In this document: positions 15,656 through 24,536 of the stretch, piece after piece
Position numbering within the stretch: the stretch's first letter is position 1
Layout: each line of letters begins with the position of its first letter
Origin: JAWSUT01 sp033549345
Lineage (GTDB): Bacteria > Bacillota > Dethiobacteria > Dethiobacterales > Dethiobacteraceae
DNA length: 64,000 nt
Direction of reading: 5' to 3'
Assembly: GCA_033549345.1 (NCBI GenBank)
Contig: JAWSUT010000011.1
Location: 22,945 to 86,944 of the forward strand
The notes under the pieces: generated by a model
Databases searched by the model: none
Seen by the model: the letters and a program-made list of their open reading frames with translations, nothing else
Told to the model about the DNA's origin: nothing
Translations under genes and position numbers: made by a program

Positions 15656-17256
15656 TATGCGGCCCCCCTTTCGTTGGGGATTAAAATCTCAATTGTTGTG
15701 GCTTGACCCGGCTCACTTTCCACACGGATTTTTCCTCCCGCGTTTATCACATGCTGCCGGACCAGAGACAGCCCCACACCACGATTTCGGGCATCTTTTG
15801 TGGAAAAGCCAGGTTGAAAAATTTCATCCCTGTGTTCTGCCGGAATGCCCGTACCCAGGTCGCTTACACGAATCAGAAAATACTCAGGAAGATTACGGAT
15901 AAGAACCCGAACCTTCCGCCGGGACGGGGGAAGCCCTTCCACAGCTTCCATAGCATTCTCAAGCAGATTGCCAATCACAATCACCGCTGCGCTGCTGTCC
16001 AGTCCCGGCGGCAATTCCTCAAGATGTGATTTTTCATCTATCTCCATATTAATCTTTAGCTCTTTGGCCCGGTTGTGCTTTCCGAAGAGCAGGCCGGCCA
16101 CACTGTACTCTTTAACATTCTTTGTAAGGAAGAGAGTCAGTTCCTCCTGCTCTGCAGTAATATCAAAAATATAGTCGAGAGCTTCGTCTGAACGCTTAAG
16201 CTGAATCAGACCGGCTATGGTGTGCAGTTTGTTAGCGTGTTCATGGTTTTGTGCACGCAGAGCATCGATAAACTTTTTTACGCCGGTCAGCTCTTCTGCC
16301 AACTTGTGCAATTCAGATTTATCTTTGAATGTTGCCACCGCTCCGACGACCTTTCCCTCAACACTAATCGGTATGCGTGAGACGAGGATAGCGGTCCCGT
16401 TAATTGTCCGCTCCTGATTGTATTCAGGCACACCGGTTTCCACAGTCCGACGAAGATGTGAATCCGGAATCACGTCCAAAACCGGTTTGCCCGTAAAATT
16501 ACCCCGAATGCCTAGAATACGCCGGGCTTCATCGTTCATAACCGTTATATTCATTTCACGGTCAATAGCAATAATCCCTTCCTCAATTGAATGGAAAACC
16601 GAAATCCGCTCTTCCATCAGTCTGGCCATTTCTGCAGGTTCCATATCATGCATAGTCTTTTTGATATTATCGGCTAAATAAACAGAGCCGGCAAGGCCGA
16701 TAAATAAAGCGAACAGAAGAGAGACATAAAGCCGTGAGCGAATATTGCCAATCAGGCGGGCGATTGTCGGTGTCAGGATGCCAACAACAACCACTCCCGT
16801 TTGCCTTGTTCCCTCATCGGTTTTTACCGGTACAAAAGCACGTACCGAAGGGCCCATGATTCCCACCGCATTGGAAATATACTCGTGGTCTGCAAAGGCC
16901 GGTCCTTCATCGCCACCCTCAAACTTTTCACCGATACGACTTTGCAGCGGATGAGAGTAGCGGATTCTGTTCATATCGAGTACCACAATGTATTCAACAT
17001 TGGTGGCCAGCCGGATTTTCTCTGCAATGGGCTGGATGATAGCATCACCGTTCGGTCTGCCAACCTGGTTTTGAATCTCCTCGATTTGCGCCACAGTACG
17101 GGCAACAGCAAGCGCACGTGAGCCCAGCTCGTTTTCCAGGGTCAGTGAAAAGTTTTCAATTAAAATTATACCTCCGAAAAATACCGCAAGGGCAATCAGG
17201 CCAAAGGAAAGTATAGTGATTTTCCACCGCAATGGCAGCTGACGGTTCTGCAGCAT
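15655..17256 (-). CDS. dctS: Sensor histidine kinase, CitA/DcuS/DctS type
   Basis: A 533-residue membrane kinase. TM1 is at about residues 13-34, followed by an extracytoplasmic PAS-like sensor (35-175, containing NVEYIVVLDMNRIRYSHP), TM2 (about 175-195), a cytosolic PAS (220-320), and a SpoOB-type HisKA with the phosphoacceptor in LRAQNHEHANKLHTIAGLI. The HATPase domain has NLLENAMEAV, SDLGTGIP and GVGLSLVRQHV. It is the first gene of the dctS-dctR-dctB operon. The ligand is probably a C4-dicarboxylate or other carboxylate, by family and by the adjacent binding protein. Confidence 0.9.
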   Translation of the reverse strand: MLQNRQLPLRWKITILSFGLIALAVFFGGIILIENFSLTLENELGSRALAVARTVAQIEEIQNQVGRPNGDAIIQPIAEKIRLATNVEYIVVLDMNRIRYSHPLQSRIGEKFEGGDEGPAFADHEYISNAVGIMGPSVRAFVPVKTDEGTRQTGVVVVGILTPTIARLIGNIRSRLYVSLLFALFIGLAGSVYLADNIKKTMHDMEPAEMARLMEERISVFHSIEEGIIAIDREMNITVMNDEARRILGIRGNFTGKPVLDVIPDSHLRRTVETGVPEYNQERTINGTAILVSRIPISVEGKVVGAVATFKDKSELHKLAEELTGVKKFIDALRAQNHEHANKLHTIAGLIQLKRSDEALDYIFDITAEQEELTLFLTKNVKEYSVAGLLFGKHNRAKELKINMEIDEKSHLEELPPGLDSSAAVIVIGNLLENAMEAVEGLPPSRRKVRVLIRNLPEYFLIRVSDLGTGIPAEHRDEIFQPGFSTKDARNRGVGLSLVRQHVINAGGKIRVESEPGQATTIEILIPNERGAA

Positions 17257-17460
17257 AGGTACCGACTCCCAGGTTTTGTGTGTAATGCGTCTATATAATT
17301 CGACAATTATTCCTAATCTCCTCTCTTTAGCGTAGGTTCAGCGGGAATTGAGCCCTGAACAAAATGACCAATATCAACAATATGGCCAAATCATTGAAGT
17401 TGATTATTTTTAAAATTATAATAAATTTAAGTATTAAGAATTATTCTCCTCCTCTTCGTG

Positions 17461-17556
17461 GGCCAACGCGATTGGCCAGTTTCTGGGCCACAGGTGACTG
17501 CATCAGCCTGGGTAGGCAGCACCGAATGGCATAATGCGATTTTTGCACTTGTGGCC
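17461..17556. other. Possible structured RNA element in a 630-bp gene-free gap
   Basis: The gap 17257-17887 holds no convincing gene. Most of it is AT-rich, but 17455-17560 is markedly GC-richer and rich in complementary segments: GGCCAA/TTGGCC (17461-17477), GGCCAC/GTGGCC (17486-17491 with 17551-17556), GGTG-CTGC/GCAG-CACC (17493-17523) and GCCT/AGGC. I match it to no known RNA family. It could be a regulatory RNA, a mobile remnant or chance. Confidence 0.35.
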
Positions 17557-17600
17557 GGAACTTCTTTTTATTAGAAAAATAATAAAAATTATAATAAGCA

Positions 17601-17640
17601 AATAAAGAAGCAAACAGCCACAAGCGTTTGCTTCTTTATT
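17601..17640. terminator. Perfect 15-bp hairpin in the intergenic gap
   Basis: Stem AATAAAGAAGCAAAC / GTTTGCTTCTTTATT with a 10-nt loop. It has a terminator-like shape and can function on either strand. It separates the GC-rich element from the hdr operon. Confidence 0.6.
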
Positions 17641-17887
17641 TTGAAAAGAATCATATTCTCTGCCGGCAGAGGATATGTATGAAGTGGAGTTTTGCTTTGT
17701 CCTGAAAAAGAAAAAAAGCACAAGCAGTTTAATTATTCTAAATATTAAACTTATTAAAATTCTTTTATTAACTCAGGTTTATAAAAAGAAGGGTACAGAG
17801 CTTGCTTGTCGAAATTAAAGAGACCGGCGTTTGAAATAACGCTTTATTTTGTTTTTATAGTCAGAACACAAATAGGAGGTGGATGGG

Positions 17888-18691
17888 GTGCGCTACAGCT
17901 ATTACCCGGGATGCACCCTGAAGACAAAAGCAAAGGTCTATGAGGATACCACTTTGCAGACCGCAAAGGCCCTGGGACTGGAAATGGCGGAAGTTGAGGA
18001 ATGGCAGTGCTGCGGAGCTTTATACCCGCTAAACACTGATGAATTTTTCCCGCTTCTTGCGCCCGTCAGGTCTCTCGCTCAGGCGAAAGCGGATGCACGC
18101 GAGAAAATGGTGACCCTCTGTGCCGGCTGCTACAATGTCTTCAAGCGCACAAACAAAGCGGTGCGCGAGGATAGTGAACTGCGCCGCAAGGTGAATAACT
18201 ACCTGGAAGAGGAGTATATGGGTGAAGTGGACGTTGTCCACTACCTGGAAGTCCTCAAAAAGGATGTCGGCTTCGATGTCTTGGCCGAAAAGGTGAAAAA
18301 GAAACTGGAAGGCAGAAAGATTGCTCCTTACTATGGATGTTTGCTGTTAAAGCCACGGGATGAGATGGACTTCGATGATGTGGAAAGTCCCACGATCTTT
18401 GAAGATTTCCTTAACGCGATCGGTGCTGAGGCCATTGAATATCCGTATAAGACCGAGTGCTGCGGTTCGTATCTCTCGATGGCCAACGAGGAGATCGCTT
18501 CCACTGCAGTGGGCAGAATTTTAAAGTCCGCATACAAAGCCGGGGCCGACGCCATCATTGTTGCCTGCCCGCTTTGTAAGTACAATTTGGAAGAATACCA
18601 GAAAGAATTACAGGAGGTTGCCCGTAACTCAGAGGCGAAAATGCCTGTGTACTATTTCACTGAGCTGCTGGCTGAAGCTCTCGATGTCTAA
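17888..18691 (+). CDS. hdrB: Heterodisulfide reductase subunit B-like
   Basis: A protein of about 267 residues with two CCG domains: YYPGC..WQCCGA..LCAGCY in the first half and PYYGC..ECCGSY..ACPLCKYN in the second. In the family these cysteines bind the non-cubane [4Fe-4S] clusters that reduce a disulfide substrate. GTG at 17888 has AGGAGGT 7 nt upstream; the GTG at 17879 overlaps that site. It is the first gene of the seven-gene operon. In organisms without coenzyme M the disulfide partner is probably a DsrC-like or other small thiol protein, which is not seen here. Confidence 0.9.
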   Translation: MRYSYYPGCTLKTKAKVYEDTTLQTAKALGLEMAEVEEWQCCGALYPLNTDEFFPLLAPVRSLAQAKADAREKMVTLCAGCYNVFKRTNKAVREDSELRRKVNNYLEEEYMGEVDVVHYLEVLKKDVGFDVLAEKVKKKLEGRKIAPYYGCLLLKPRDEMDFDDVESPTIFEDFLNAIGAEAIEYPYKTECCGSYLSMANEEIASTAVGRILKSAYKAGADAIIVACPLCKYNLEEYQKELQEVARNSEAKMPVYYFTELLAEALDV

Positions 18692-18722
18692 AGCAAACAG
18701 CAACGATAAGGGAGGGAAAGGA

Positions 18723-19127
18723 ATGAAGGTCACCACGGACAAAATTAACAGCAGCCTGGTCCGGGAAGTGGAAGAAGTCAGCGGCCAGAAGGTTTCCGCC
18801 TGTTTTCAATGCGGTAAGTGCACAGGCGGCTGTCCTGTGGTCTGGGCCATGGATGTCTTCCCCCATCAGGTACTTCGCTACGCGCAGATGGGGCTTGTGG
18901 ATGAACTCCTGCACAGCAAAACACTGTGGATCTGTGCCTCCTGCCAGACCTGTGACTCGCGCTGTCCGCGGGATGTAGATATCCCTAAAGTTATTGAAGC
19001 CCTGCGCCTGATCATTTTGCGGGAAAAAGGCGGCAACTACATCCATCCCAATGACTTGCCTGCCAGGGTGCGGGAAAATGCTCCGCAGCAAGGGTTGGTC
19101 AGTGCGTTCCGCAAATACGCCAAGTAA
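18723..19127 (+). CDS. hdrC: Heterodisulfide reductase subunit C-like
   Basis: A 134-residue iron-sulfur protein with two cubane cluster motifs (CFQCGKCTGGCP near residue 27 and CASCQTCDSRCP near 70) that carry electrons between HdrA and HdrB. GGGAGGGAAAGG precedes the ATG at 18723. No transmembrane segment is present, so this is a soluble-type HdrC rather than a membrane HdrE-linked system. It lies 31 bp after hdrB. Confidence 0.92.
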   Translation: MKVTTDKINSSLVREVEEVSGQKVSACFQCGKCTGGCPVVWAMDVFPHQVLRYAQMGLVDELLHSKTLWICASCQTCDSRCPRDVDIPKVIEALRLIILREKGGNYIHPNDLPARVRENAPQQGLVSAFRKYAK

Positions 19128-19154
19128 GAAACTAAAATTGGGAGGGGATTGGCA

Positions 19155-21134
19155 GTGAAGAGGATTGGCGTTTTTATCTGCTGGTGCGGTTCCAATATTG
19201 CCGCCAATGTGGATATAGATAAAACGGTTGCCACGGCAAAGACAATGCCCGGCGTCGTTTATGCCGACCATAACAAATACACCTGTTCCGAACTGGGACA
19301 GGCGATGATTAAAGATGCAATTAAAGAACACAAACTCGACAGAGTGGTCATTGGTGCCTGTTCGCCCCGGATGCACGAAAACACATTCCGCAAGACGGTG
19401 GAAGCCGCGGGCCTGAACCCGTTTTACCTGGAAATAGCCAATATCCGTGAACAGTGCTCCTGGGTGCATAAGGATAAGGAAACCGGTACCGACAAAGCGA
19501 TTTCTCTGGTTCGGACAGCCGTGGCTAAAGCGGCGCGCAACGAGGCACTCTTTGCCGATGAAATGGAGATTGAGCGTCGTGCCCTGGTTATCGGCGGTGG
19601 AATTGCCGGTATTCAGGCGGCTCTTGATATCGCCGATGCAGGTTTTGAAGTGGACCTTGTTGAGCGTGAACCCAGCATTGGCGGCCGGATGGCCCAGCTG
19701 GACAAAACGTTCCCCACGCTGGACTGTTCCGCGTGTATCCTCACTCCGAAAATGGTGGATGTGGCCCAGCATGAAAAAATCAACCTGATTACGTATTCGG
19801 AAGTGGAAAAAGTGGAAGGGTTTGTCGGCAACTTTGATGTGACAATCCGTTCCAAAGCCCGCAGTGTGGACATGAACAAATGTACCGGCTGTGGTGACTG
19901 TATGGCCAAATGCCCGGCCAAAGTAGACAGTGAATTTGAAGAAGGCCTGGCTCAGCGCCGTGCCATTTATACGCCTTTTGCGCAGGCTGTACCCAACAAG
20001 CCGGCCATTGACCGCGCTAAATGTCGCTGGTTTACTTCCGGTAAATGCAAAGTATGTCAGAAAGTCTGCCCTGCCGATGCCATTGATTATGAGCAGGAAG
20101 ACCAGCTGATTACAAACAAGTACGGTGCCATTGTGGTCTCCACCGGGTTTGATACCCATAAGCTGGATAACTACGGTGAATATGCCTATGACAAACATCC
20201 TGATGTGATTACCAGCCTGGAGTTTGAACGGCTGTTAAACGCCTCGGGCCCCACGGGCGGCAAGATTTTGCGCCCGTCCGACGGAAAGCCGCCAAAAAAT
20301 GTGGCATTCATCCAGTGCGTGGGCTCACGGGACAAAGCCAAAGGGAATCCTTACTGTGCTAAGATTTGCTGTATGTATACGGCAAAGCATGCTATTTTGC
20401 TCAGTGAAAAAGTACCCGGAGCCAAGGCCTATGTCTTCTATATTGATGTGCGGACACCGGGTAAAGACTATGAAGAATTCTACAACCGTGCGTATGAAGA
20501 ATATGGTGCCAGCTACATTAAAGGGAACGTGTCAAAAGTCTTCCCCGACGGTGACAAGTTGATTGTCAGAAGTGTGGATGCCCTAAGCGGAGCGCTGGTG
20601 GAGTTGGTTGTGGATATGGTCGTTCTGGCCACATCGGTTGATGCCCGCCATGATGCTAAAGACCTGGCCCAAAAACTATCCATTACTACAAATGCCCACA
20701 AGTTCTTCAATGAGGCGCACCCCAAACTGCGCCCTGTGGATACCCAGACGGCCGGTGTGTTCCTGGCCGGTGTCTGTCAGGGACCCAAGGATATTCCCGA
20801 GACGGTCGCCCAGGCTTCTGCGGCTGCAGTGAAAGTGATTGTACTCTTAAACAAGAAGAGCCTGATGAGTAACCCCACAGTGGCAGAGGTCGATGTAAAG
20901 CTTTGCTCCGGCGATATGTCCTGCATGGCTGTCTGTCCGTATGGCGCCATTACCGAAAAGATGGTGGAAGAGCGCCGCGGCCGTGAGACTGTCAGACGGA
21001 AGGTAGCCGAAGTCAATACCGCTCTATGCCAGGGCTGCGGCGCTTGTACAGTGGCCTGCCGTCCCGGTGCGATTAACCTGAAAGGCTTCACCAACGAACA
21101 GATCTTAGCGGAGGTGGATGCGATATGTCTGTAA
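19155..21134 (+). CDS. hdrA: Heterodisulfide reductase subunit A-like flavoprotein
   Basis: A protein of about 659 residues. An N-terminal domain (CWCGSNIA..YTCSELGQ) is followed by an FAD-binding Rossmann fold (VIGGGIAGIQAALDIADAG, about residue 145) and the family-specific FPTLDCSACILTPKM. Two inserted ferredoxin-type motifs follow (CTGCGDCMAKCP; CRWFTSGKCKVCQKVCP), then a CVGSRDKAKGNPYCAKICC region, and two C-terminal motifs (CSGDMSCMAVCP; CQGCGACTVACRPG). In the family the HdrA FAD is the proposed electron-bifurcating site. GTG 19155 fits the GGGAGGGG site. It overlaps the next gene by 10 nt. Confidence 0.92.
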   Translation: MKRIGVFICWCGSNIAANVDIDKTVATAKTMPGVVYADHNKYTCSELGQAMIKDAIKEHKLDRVVIGACSPRMHENTFRKTVEAAGLNPFYLEIANIREQCSWVHKDKETGTDKAISLVRTAVAKAARNEALFADEMEIERRALVIGGGIAGIQAALDIADAGFEVDLVEREPSIGGRMAQLDKTFPTLDCSACILTPKMVDVAQHEKINLITYSEVEKVEGFVGNFDVTIRSKARSVDMNKCTGCGDCMAKCPAKVDSEFEEGLAQRRAIYTPFAQAVPNKPAIDRAKCRWFTSGKCKVCQKVCPADAIDYEQEDQLITNKYGAIVVSTGFDTHKLDNYGEYAYDKHPDVITSLEFERLLNASGPTGGKILRPSDGKPPKNVAFIQCVGSRDKAKGNPYCAKICCMYTAKHAILLSEKVPGAKAYVFYIDVRTPGKDYEEFYNRAYEEYGASYIKGNVSKVFPDGDKLIVRSVDALSGALVELVVDMVVLATSVDARHDAKDLAQKLSITTNAHKFFNEAHPKLRPVDTQTAGVFLAGVCQGPKDIPETVAQASAAAVKVIVLLNKKSLMSNPTVAEVDVKLCSGDMSCMAVCPYGAITEKMVEERRGRETVRRKVAEVNTALCQGCGACTVACRPGAINLKGFTNEQILAEVDAICL

Positions 21135-21556
21135 AGCCTGAAGGGCATGAGCCCTTAATCGTGGCCTTTTGCTGTAACTGGTGCAGCTATGCCGGTGCCG
21201 ATTTGGCCGGAACAAGCCGCATGAGTTACCCCACCAACGTCCGGATTATCCGCGTTCCCTGCTCAAGCCGCGTCAATCCCAGTTTTATAATTCGCGCATT
21301 TCAGCGTGGCGCAGACGGTGTACTGATTGCCGGCTGCCATCCCGGGGATTGCCACTATCATAGCGGCAACTTTTATACCCGCCGCCGCTTCACAGTCCTG
21401 AAGCGGACACTGGAGTTTTTGGGCATCGAGCCTGAGCGCTTCCAGGTACGTTGGATTTCCGGTTCGGAAGGTGCAAAATTTGCCACAGTGATGAACCAAA
21501 TAACGGAGGATATCAAGAATATCGGACCGAACAGAAAGCTGAGGGATGTCCGATGA
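21125..21556 (+). CDS. flxD: MvhD/FlxD-like iron-sulfur protein
   Basis: A 143-residue protein of the MvhD family, which links an electron-input module to HdrA. It has the expected cysteines (FCCNWCSYAGAD, VPCSSRV and GCHPGDCHY), a probable [2Fe-2S] site. In methanogens MvhD joins hydrogenase to HdrABC; in FlxABCD-HdrABC systems it joins the NADH-oxidising Flx subunits. Here the Flx-type genes follow, so the second role fits. It overlaps hdrA by 10 nt and the next gene by 4 nt (ATGA), which implies coupled translation. Confidence 0.85.
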   Translation: MSVKPEGHEPLIVAFCCNWCSYAGADLAGTSRMSYPTNVRIIRVPCSSRVNPSFIIRAFQRGADGVLIAGCHPGDCHYHSGNFYTRRRFTVLKRTLEFLGIEPERFQVRWISGSEGAKFATVMNQITEDIKNIGPNRKLRDVR

Positions 21557-22527
21557 AAGAGTTTACAGAAAAAGTCCAACAACTTGCTAAAGAAGCCTTG
21601 TCCAAGCAGGAAGTAACAGCTGTTCTGGGCTGGCGCAAAAAGGATTTCTGGTGGCAGTCACCGGTAGCCTTTGTGGAGAGCCCCGATGATGTTGAACAGC
21701 TTGTCTGGGATCCGTTTAGTGTATATAACCCGGTGAAGTATTTGCTCGAAGAGCTCGACGGCTGCCATGAGAAAGTCGGTATCTTTGTCAAGGGCTGCGA
21801 TTCCCGCGGCATCAACCGTTTGCTTCAGGACCGGCGCCTGGAACGCGACAACGTTGTGGTTTTTGGTGTTCCCTGCAGCGGCAAGGCCGATAAAGACAAA
21901 ATTAAAGCCGATTTTCCTTCTAAAAAAATCAGGAGCCTCGTTCTTGACGGAGACCAGTTGGTTTTGGATGTGGACGGTAAGGAAGAACGGGTGCAGGCGG
22001 AGGAGTATCTGCTCGATAAGTGCCTGACTTGCCGCCATCCGAACCCCGTTGTTTATGACAAGCTGGCCTGGGAGGAAGTGCCCGTACGGCCGGGTGTGGA
22101 TGAGGCTCGTTTTTCCCGCGTTGAGGGTGTGGAAAAACAGGAGATGGAAGCACGGTATGAATACTGGACACGCCAGTTCGACCGCTGTATCCGCTGTTTT
22201 GCCTGCCGCAACACCTGCCCTGCCTGTAATTGCCGCGTCTGTATCTTTGACCAGGCGGAGCCGCGGTGGCTTGGCAAAGCCAACGATATGGCCGATACGC
22301 TAAATTACCATATTATCCGTGCCTTCCATGTGGCCGGCCGCTGTTATGAATGTGGGGAATGTGAGCGTATCTGTCCTGCCGGCATTCCGCTACAGGAACT
22401 GAACCGGAAGCTGATCAAAGACCTGGATGAATTCTTTGGTGAATACGAAGCGGGCCTGGATCCGGAAGACAACCCGCCGCTTGGCACGTACCGCGGCGAA
22501 GATCCGGCCGGATTCGATGAAAGTTAA
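21553..22527 (+). CDS. flxC: Iron-sulfur subunit, FlxC-like
   Basis: A 324-residue protein. The N-terminal 200 residues resemble coenzyme F420 hydrogenase or formate dehydrogenase beta-type accessory domains with KGCDSRGINRLLQ and DKCLTCRHPNP. The C-terminal part has cluster motifs CIRCFACRNTCPACNCRVC and CYECGECERICP. It probably relays electrons between the flavin subunit and MvhD/FlxD. The ATG at 21553 overlaps the flxD stop. The FlxC name is by cluster position and general architecture, so the exact subunit assignment is less certain than the role. Confidence 0.7.
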   Translation: MKEFTEKVQQLAKEALSKQEVTAVLGWRKKDFWWQSPVAFVESPDDVEQLVWDPFSVYNPVKYLLEELDGCHEKVGIFVKGCDSRGINRLLQDRRLERDNVVVFGVPCSGKADKDKIKADFPSKKIRSLVLDGDQLVLDVDGKEERVQAEEYLLDKCLTCRHPNPVVYDKLAWEEVPVRPGVDEARFSRVEGVEKQEMEARYEYWTRQFDRCIRCFACRNTCPACNCRVCIFDQAEPRWLGKANDMADTLNYHIIRAFHVAGRCYECGECERICPAGIPLQELNRKLIKDLDEFFGEYEAGLDPEDNPPLGTYRGEDPAGFDES

Positions 22528-22542
22528 GGGGGGTGCAGCGAG

Positions 22543-23571
22543 ATGAAAAAAATTAGCAAAGCAAAATTGTCTGAATTTTGGCAGGCCCTCTCGGCTGAGG
22601 CAAAGCTGTATGTCCCCGCAAAAACGGACGGTGTTTTAAACTTTGCCCCCTGGCAGGATGGCCTGGATGTTGACCTGACCACTCTCAACGTGTTTATTCC
22701 CCCGAAAAAGTTCTTCTACCCGCAGACGGAAACTATACTGAAATACGAATTCGGGGAGGATCTTCTGCTTGAGGATTATGCCTGCAAGGCCGGTGAAAAC
22801 ACTATTATCTTTGGTGTCAGGCCCTGCGATGTATCCAGTTTTGCGATGATGGATAAAGTCTATCTGGGTGACCCGGTTGACGAAGCGTATCGCCGGCGTC
22901 GGGAAATGACCACTGTTGTGGCTTTGGGCTGCGGTGAGCCGGATGAGACCTGCTTCTGCCAGTCATTTGATATTGAACCCGGCAAAGCGCCGGGAGCTGA
23001 CGTGCTGGCCGTGGATACCGGTGAAGAACTGGTACTGACGGCACAGTCCCAAAAAGGCGAGGACCTGTTAGCGCCTTTAAATGGGCTGCTGGAGGAAGCA
23101 AACTCCGGCGATGAGAACAAAATAAAAGATGCGCAGGAGCATGCTAAGGAAGGCTATGTCACAAGCGCAAACATCCAGGGAATTATGGAAAAGCTTGACG
23201 GCATGTTCGAAGATGCTTACTGGGACCGCCTTTACAAGCGCTGTATTGCCTGCGGCACCTGTACGTTCGTCTGTCCAACGTGTCACTGCTTTGATGTGCA
23301 GGAATATGCTGCCGGTAGCAGCGGCGAGAGGATTCGCTGCTGGGATGCATGTATGTTCTCTGATTTCACACTGATGGGTCACGGGCACAATCCCCGTCCC
23401 TCCCAGAAAGAGCGGGTGCGGCAGCGTTTTATGCACAAACTGAACTACTTCCCGCATCAGCATGGCGACTACGCCTGTGTGGGCTGTGGGCGCTGCGTGC
23501 GCAAATGTCCGGTTAACCTGGATATCCTGGAAGTTATTAACGCGGTAGGAGGTGCTGCAGATGGGATGTAA
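22543..23571 (+). CDS. flxB: Iron-sulfur subunit, FlxB / sulfhydrogenase-beta-like
   Basis: A 342-residue protein of the HydB/AsrA type: an N-terminal domain with FGVRPCDVSSFAMMDKV and LGCGEPDETCFCQSF, then two ferredoxin motifs CIACGTCTFVCPTCHCFD (about residue 230) and CVGCGRCVRKCPVNLDI (about 320). Members pair with a flavin NAD(P)H-binding subunit to pass electrons, and here that subunit is the next gene, overlapping by 11 nt. Confidence 0.82.
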   Translation: MKKISKAKLSEFWQALSAEAKLYVPAKTDGVLNFAPWQDGLDVDLTTLNVFIPPKKFFYPQTETILKYEFGEDLLLEDYACKAGENTIIFGVRPCDVSSFAMMDKVYLGDPVDEAYRRRREMTTVVALGCGEPDETCFCQSFDIEPGKAPGADVLAVDTGEELVLTAQSQKGEDLLAPLNGLLEEANSGDENKIKDAQEHAKEGYVTSANIQGIMEKLDGMFEDAYWDRLYKRCIACGTCTFVCPTCHCFDVQEYAAGSSGERIRCWDACMFSDFTLMGHGHNPRPSQKERVRQRFMHKLNYFPHQHGDYACVGCGRCVRKCPVNLDILEVINAVGGAADGM

Positions 23572-24394
23572 CACAAATCCGTTACTGCCCAAAGTGGGAA
23601 TTGTCGAAGAAGTCCGCCGCGAGACACCGGATGTCAAAACATTTCGTGTAGTTTCTGCCGACGGAAGTGATTTCTTTGATTACGAGCCGGGCCAGTGTGC
23701 CATGGTTTCCCTTTTTCCTGTAGGCGAAGCGTTGTTCTCCATTACATCGTCTCCGACCAGAAAGGGATTCCTTGAGTTCAGCATCAAAGAAGTAGGTACT
23801 GTCACCCGTGCTATGCATGAAATTGAACCCGGGCAAAAGATCGGGATCCGCGGCCCTTACGGCAAAGGGTTTCCCAAGGAATTCATGAAGGGGAAAGACC
23901 TGCTCTTTATTGCCGGTGGCATTGCCCTTGCACCTCTCCGTTCCTTAATCAACTACTGCATGGATAACCGGGACGATTACGGGAAAATTGATATCATTTA
24001 CGGTTCCCGCTCCTCCAATGATTTGATTCAAAAGGTGGAGATATTTGAGAACTGGCCCAAAGTCCGCGATACAGATGTCCATCTGACGGTGGACGTGGCT
24101 TCCGATGACTGGGACGGGAATGTGGGTTTTGTACCGGCCTTCCTTGAGCAGTTAGATCCCTCACCGGAAGGAAAAGTTACCATTACCTGCGGACCGCCGA
24201 TTATGATTAAATTTGTCCTGCAGAGCCTGGAGAAAATGGGCTACACCCCTGAGAATATCATCACCACGCTGGAAATGAAAATGAAATGCGGTGTCGGCAA
24301 ATGCGGACGCTGTAATATCGGCGATAAGTATGTCTGCAAGGAAGGCCCGGTGTTTTCACTGGCTGAATTGCAGCAGATGCCGCCTGAATTTTAA
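23561..24394 (+). CDS. flxA: FAD/NAD(P)-binding oxidoreductase, FlxA-like
   Basis: A protein of about 277 residues, similar to sulfhydrogenase gamma and dihydroorotate dehydrogenase electron-transfer subunits. FAD-binding region FSITSSPTRKG and GIRGPYGKGFP (about 70-105), NAD(P)-binding IAGGIALAPLRSLINYC and TCGPPIMIKFV, and a C-terminal [2Fe-2S] motif CGVGKCGRCNIGDKYVCKEGP. It probably oxidises NADH and feeds the Flx-Hdr complex. ATG 23561 has AGGAGG 8 nt upstream; the GTG at 23552 overlaps that site. It is the last gene of the operon. Confidence 0.85.
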   Translation: MGCNTNPLLPKVGIVEEVRRETPDVKTFRVVSADGSDFFDYEPGQCAMVSLFPVGEALFSITSSPTRKGFLEFSIKEVGTVTRAMHEIEPGQKIGIRGPYGKGFPKEFMKGKDLLFIAGGIALAPLRSLINYCMDNRDDYGKIDIIYGSRSSNDLIQKVEIFENWPKVRDTDVHLTVDVASDDWDGNVGFVPAFLEQLDPSPEGKVTITCGPPIMIKFVLQSLEKMGYTPENIITTLEMKMKCGVGKCGRCNIGDKYVCKEGPVFSLAELQQMPPEF

Positions 24395-24402
24395 GTATGA
24401 AA

Positions 24403-24440
24403 GAAAATAGGATGGAGTTGCGGCTCCATCTTATTTTCTT
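24403..24440 (+). terminator. Terminator of the hdr-flx operon
   Basis: A 15-bp stem GAAAATAGGATGGAG / CTCCATCTTATTTTC (one G-T pair) with a 6-nt loop. Confidence 0.85.
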
Positions 24441-24536
24441 GGTGTGTACAGAAACACAGGGGTATCACGTCTACTCTTGCTGTTTGTATTCAGAAAACTG
24501 TGAATTTATTTACTTTTAAAAGACAGGAGAAGCACA

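Noticed and set aside
17441..17623. 60-codon minus-strand ORF in the gap before the hdr operon
   Set aside because: It has no ribosome site, mixes AT-rich and GC-rich stretches, and shows no recognisable protein features; the pairing potential suggests RNA or chance instead.
18657..20198. 513-codon open frame on the minus strand
   Set aside because: It is antisense to hdrC and hdrA, which have clear cluster motifs and ribosome sites; the open frame is a by-product of their codon use.
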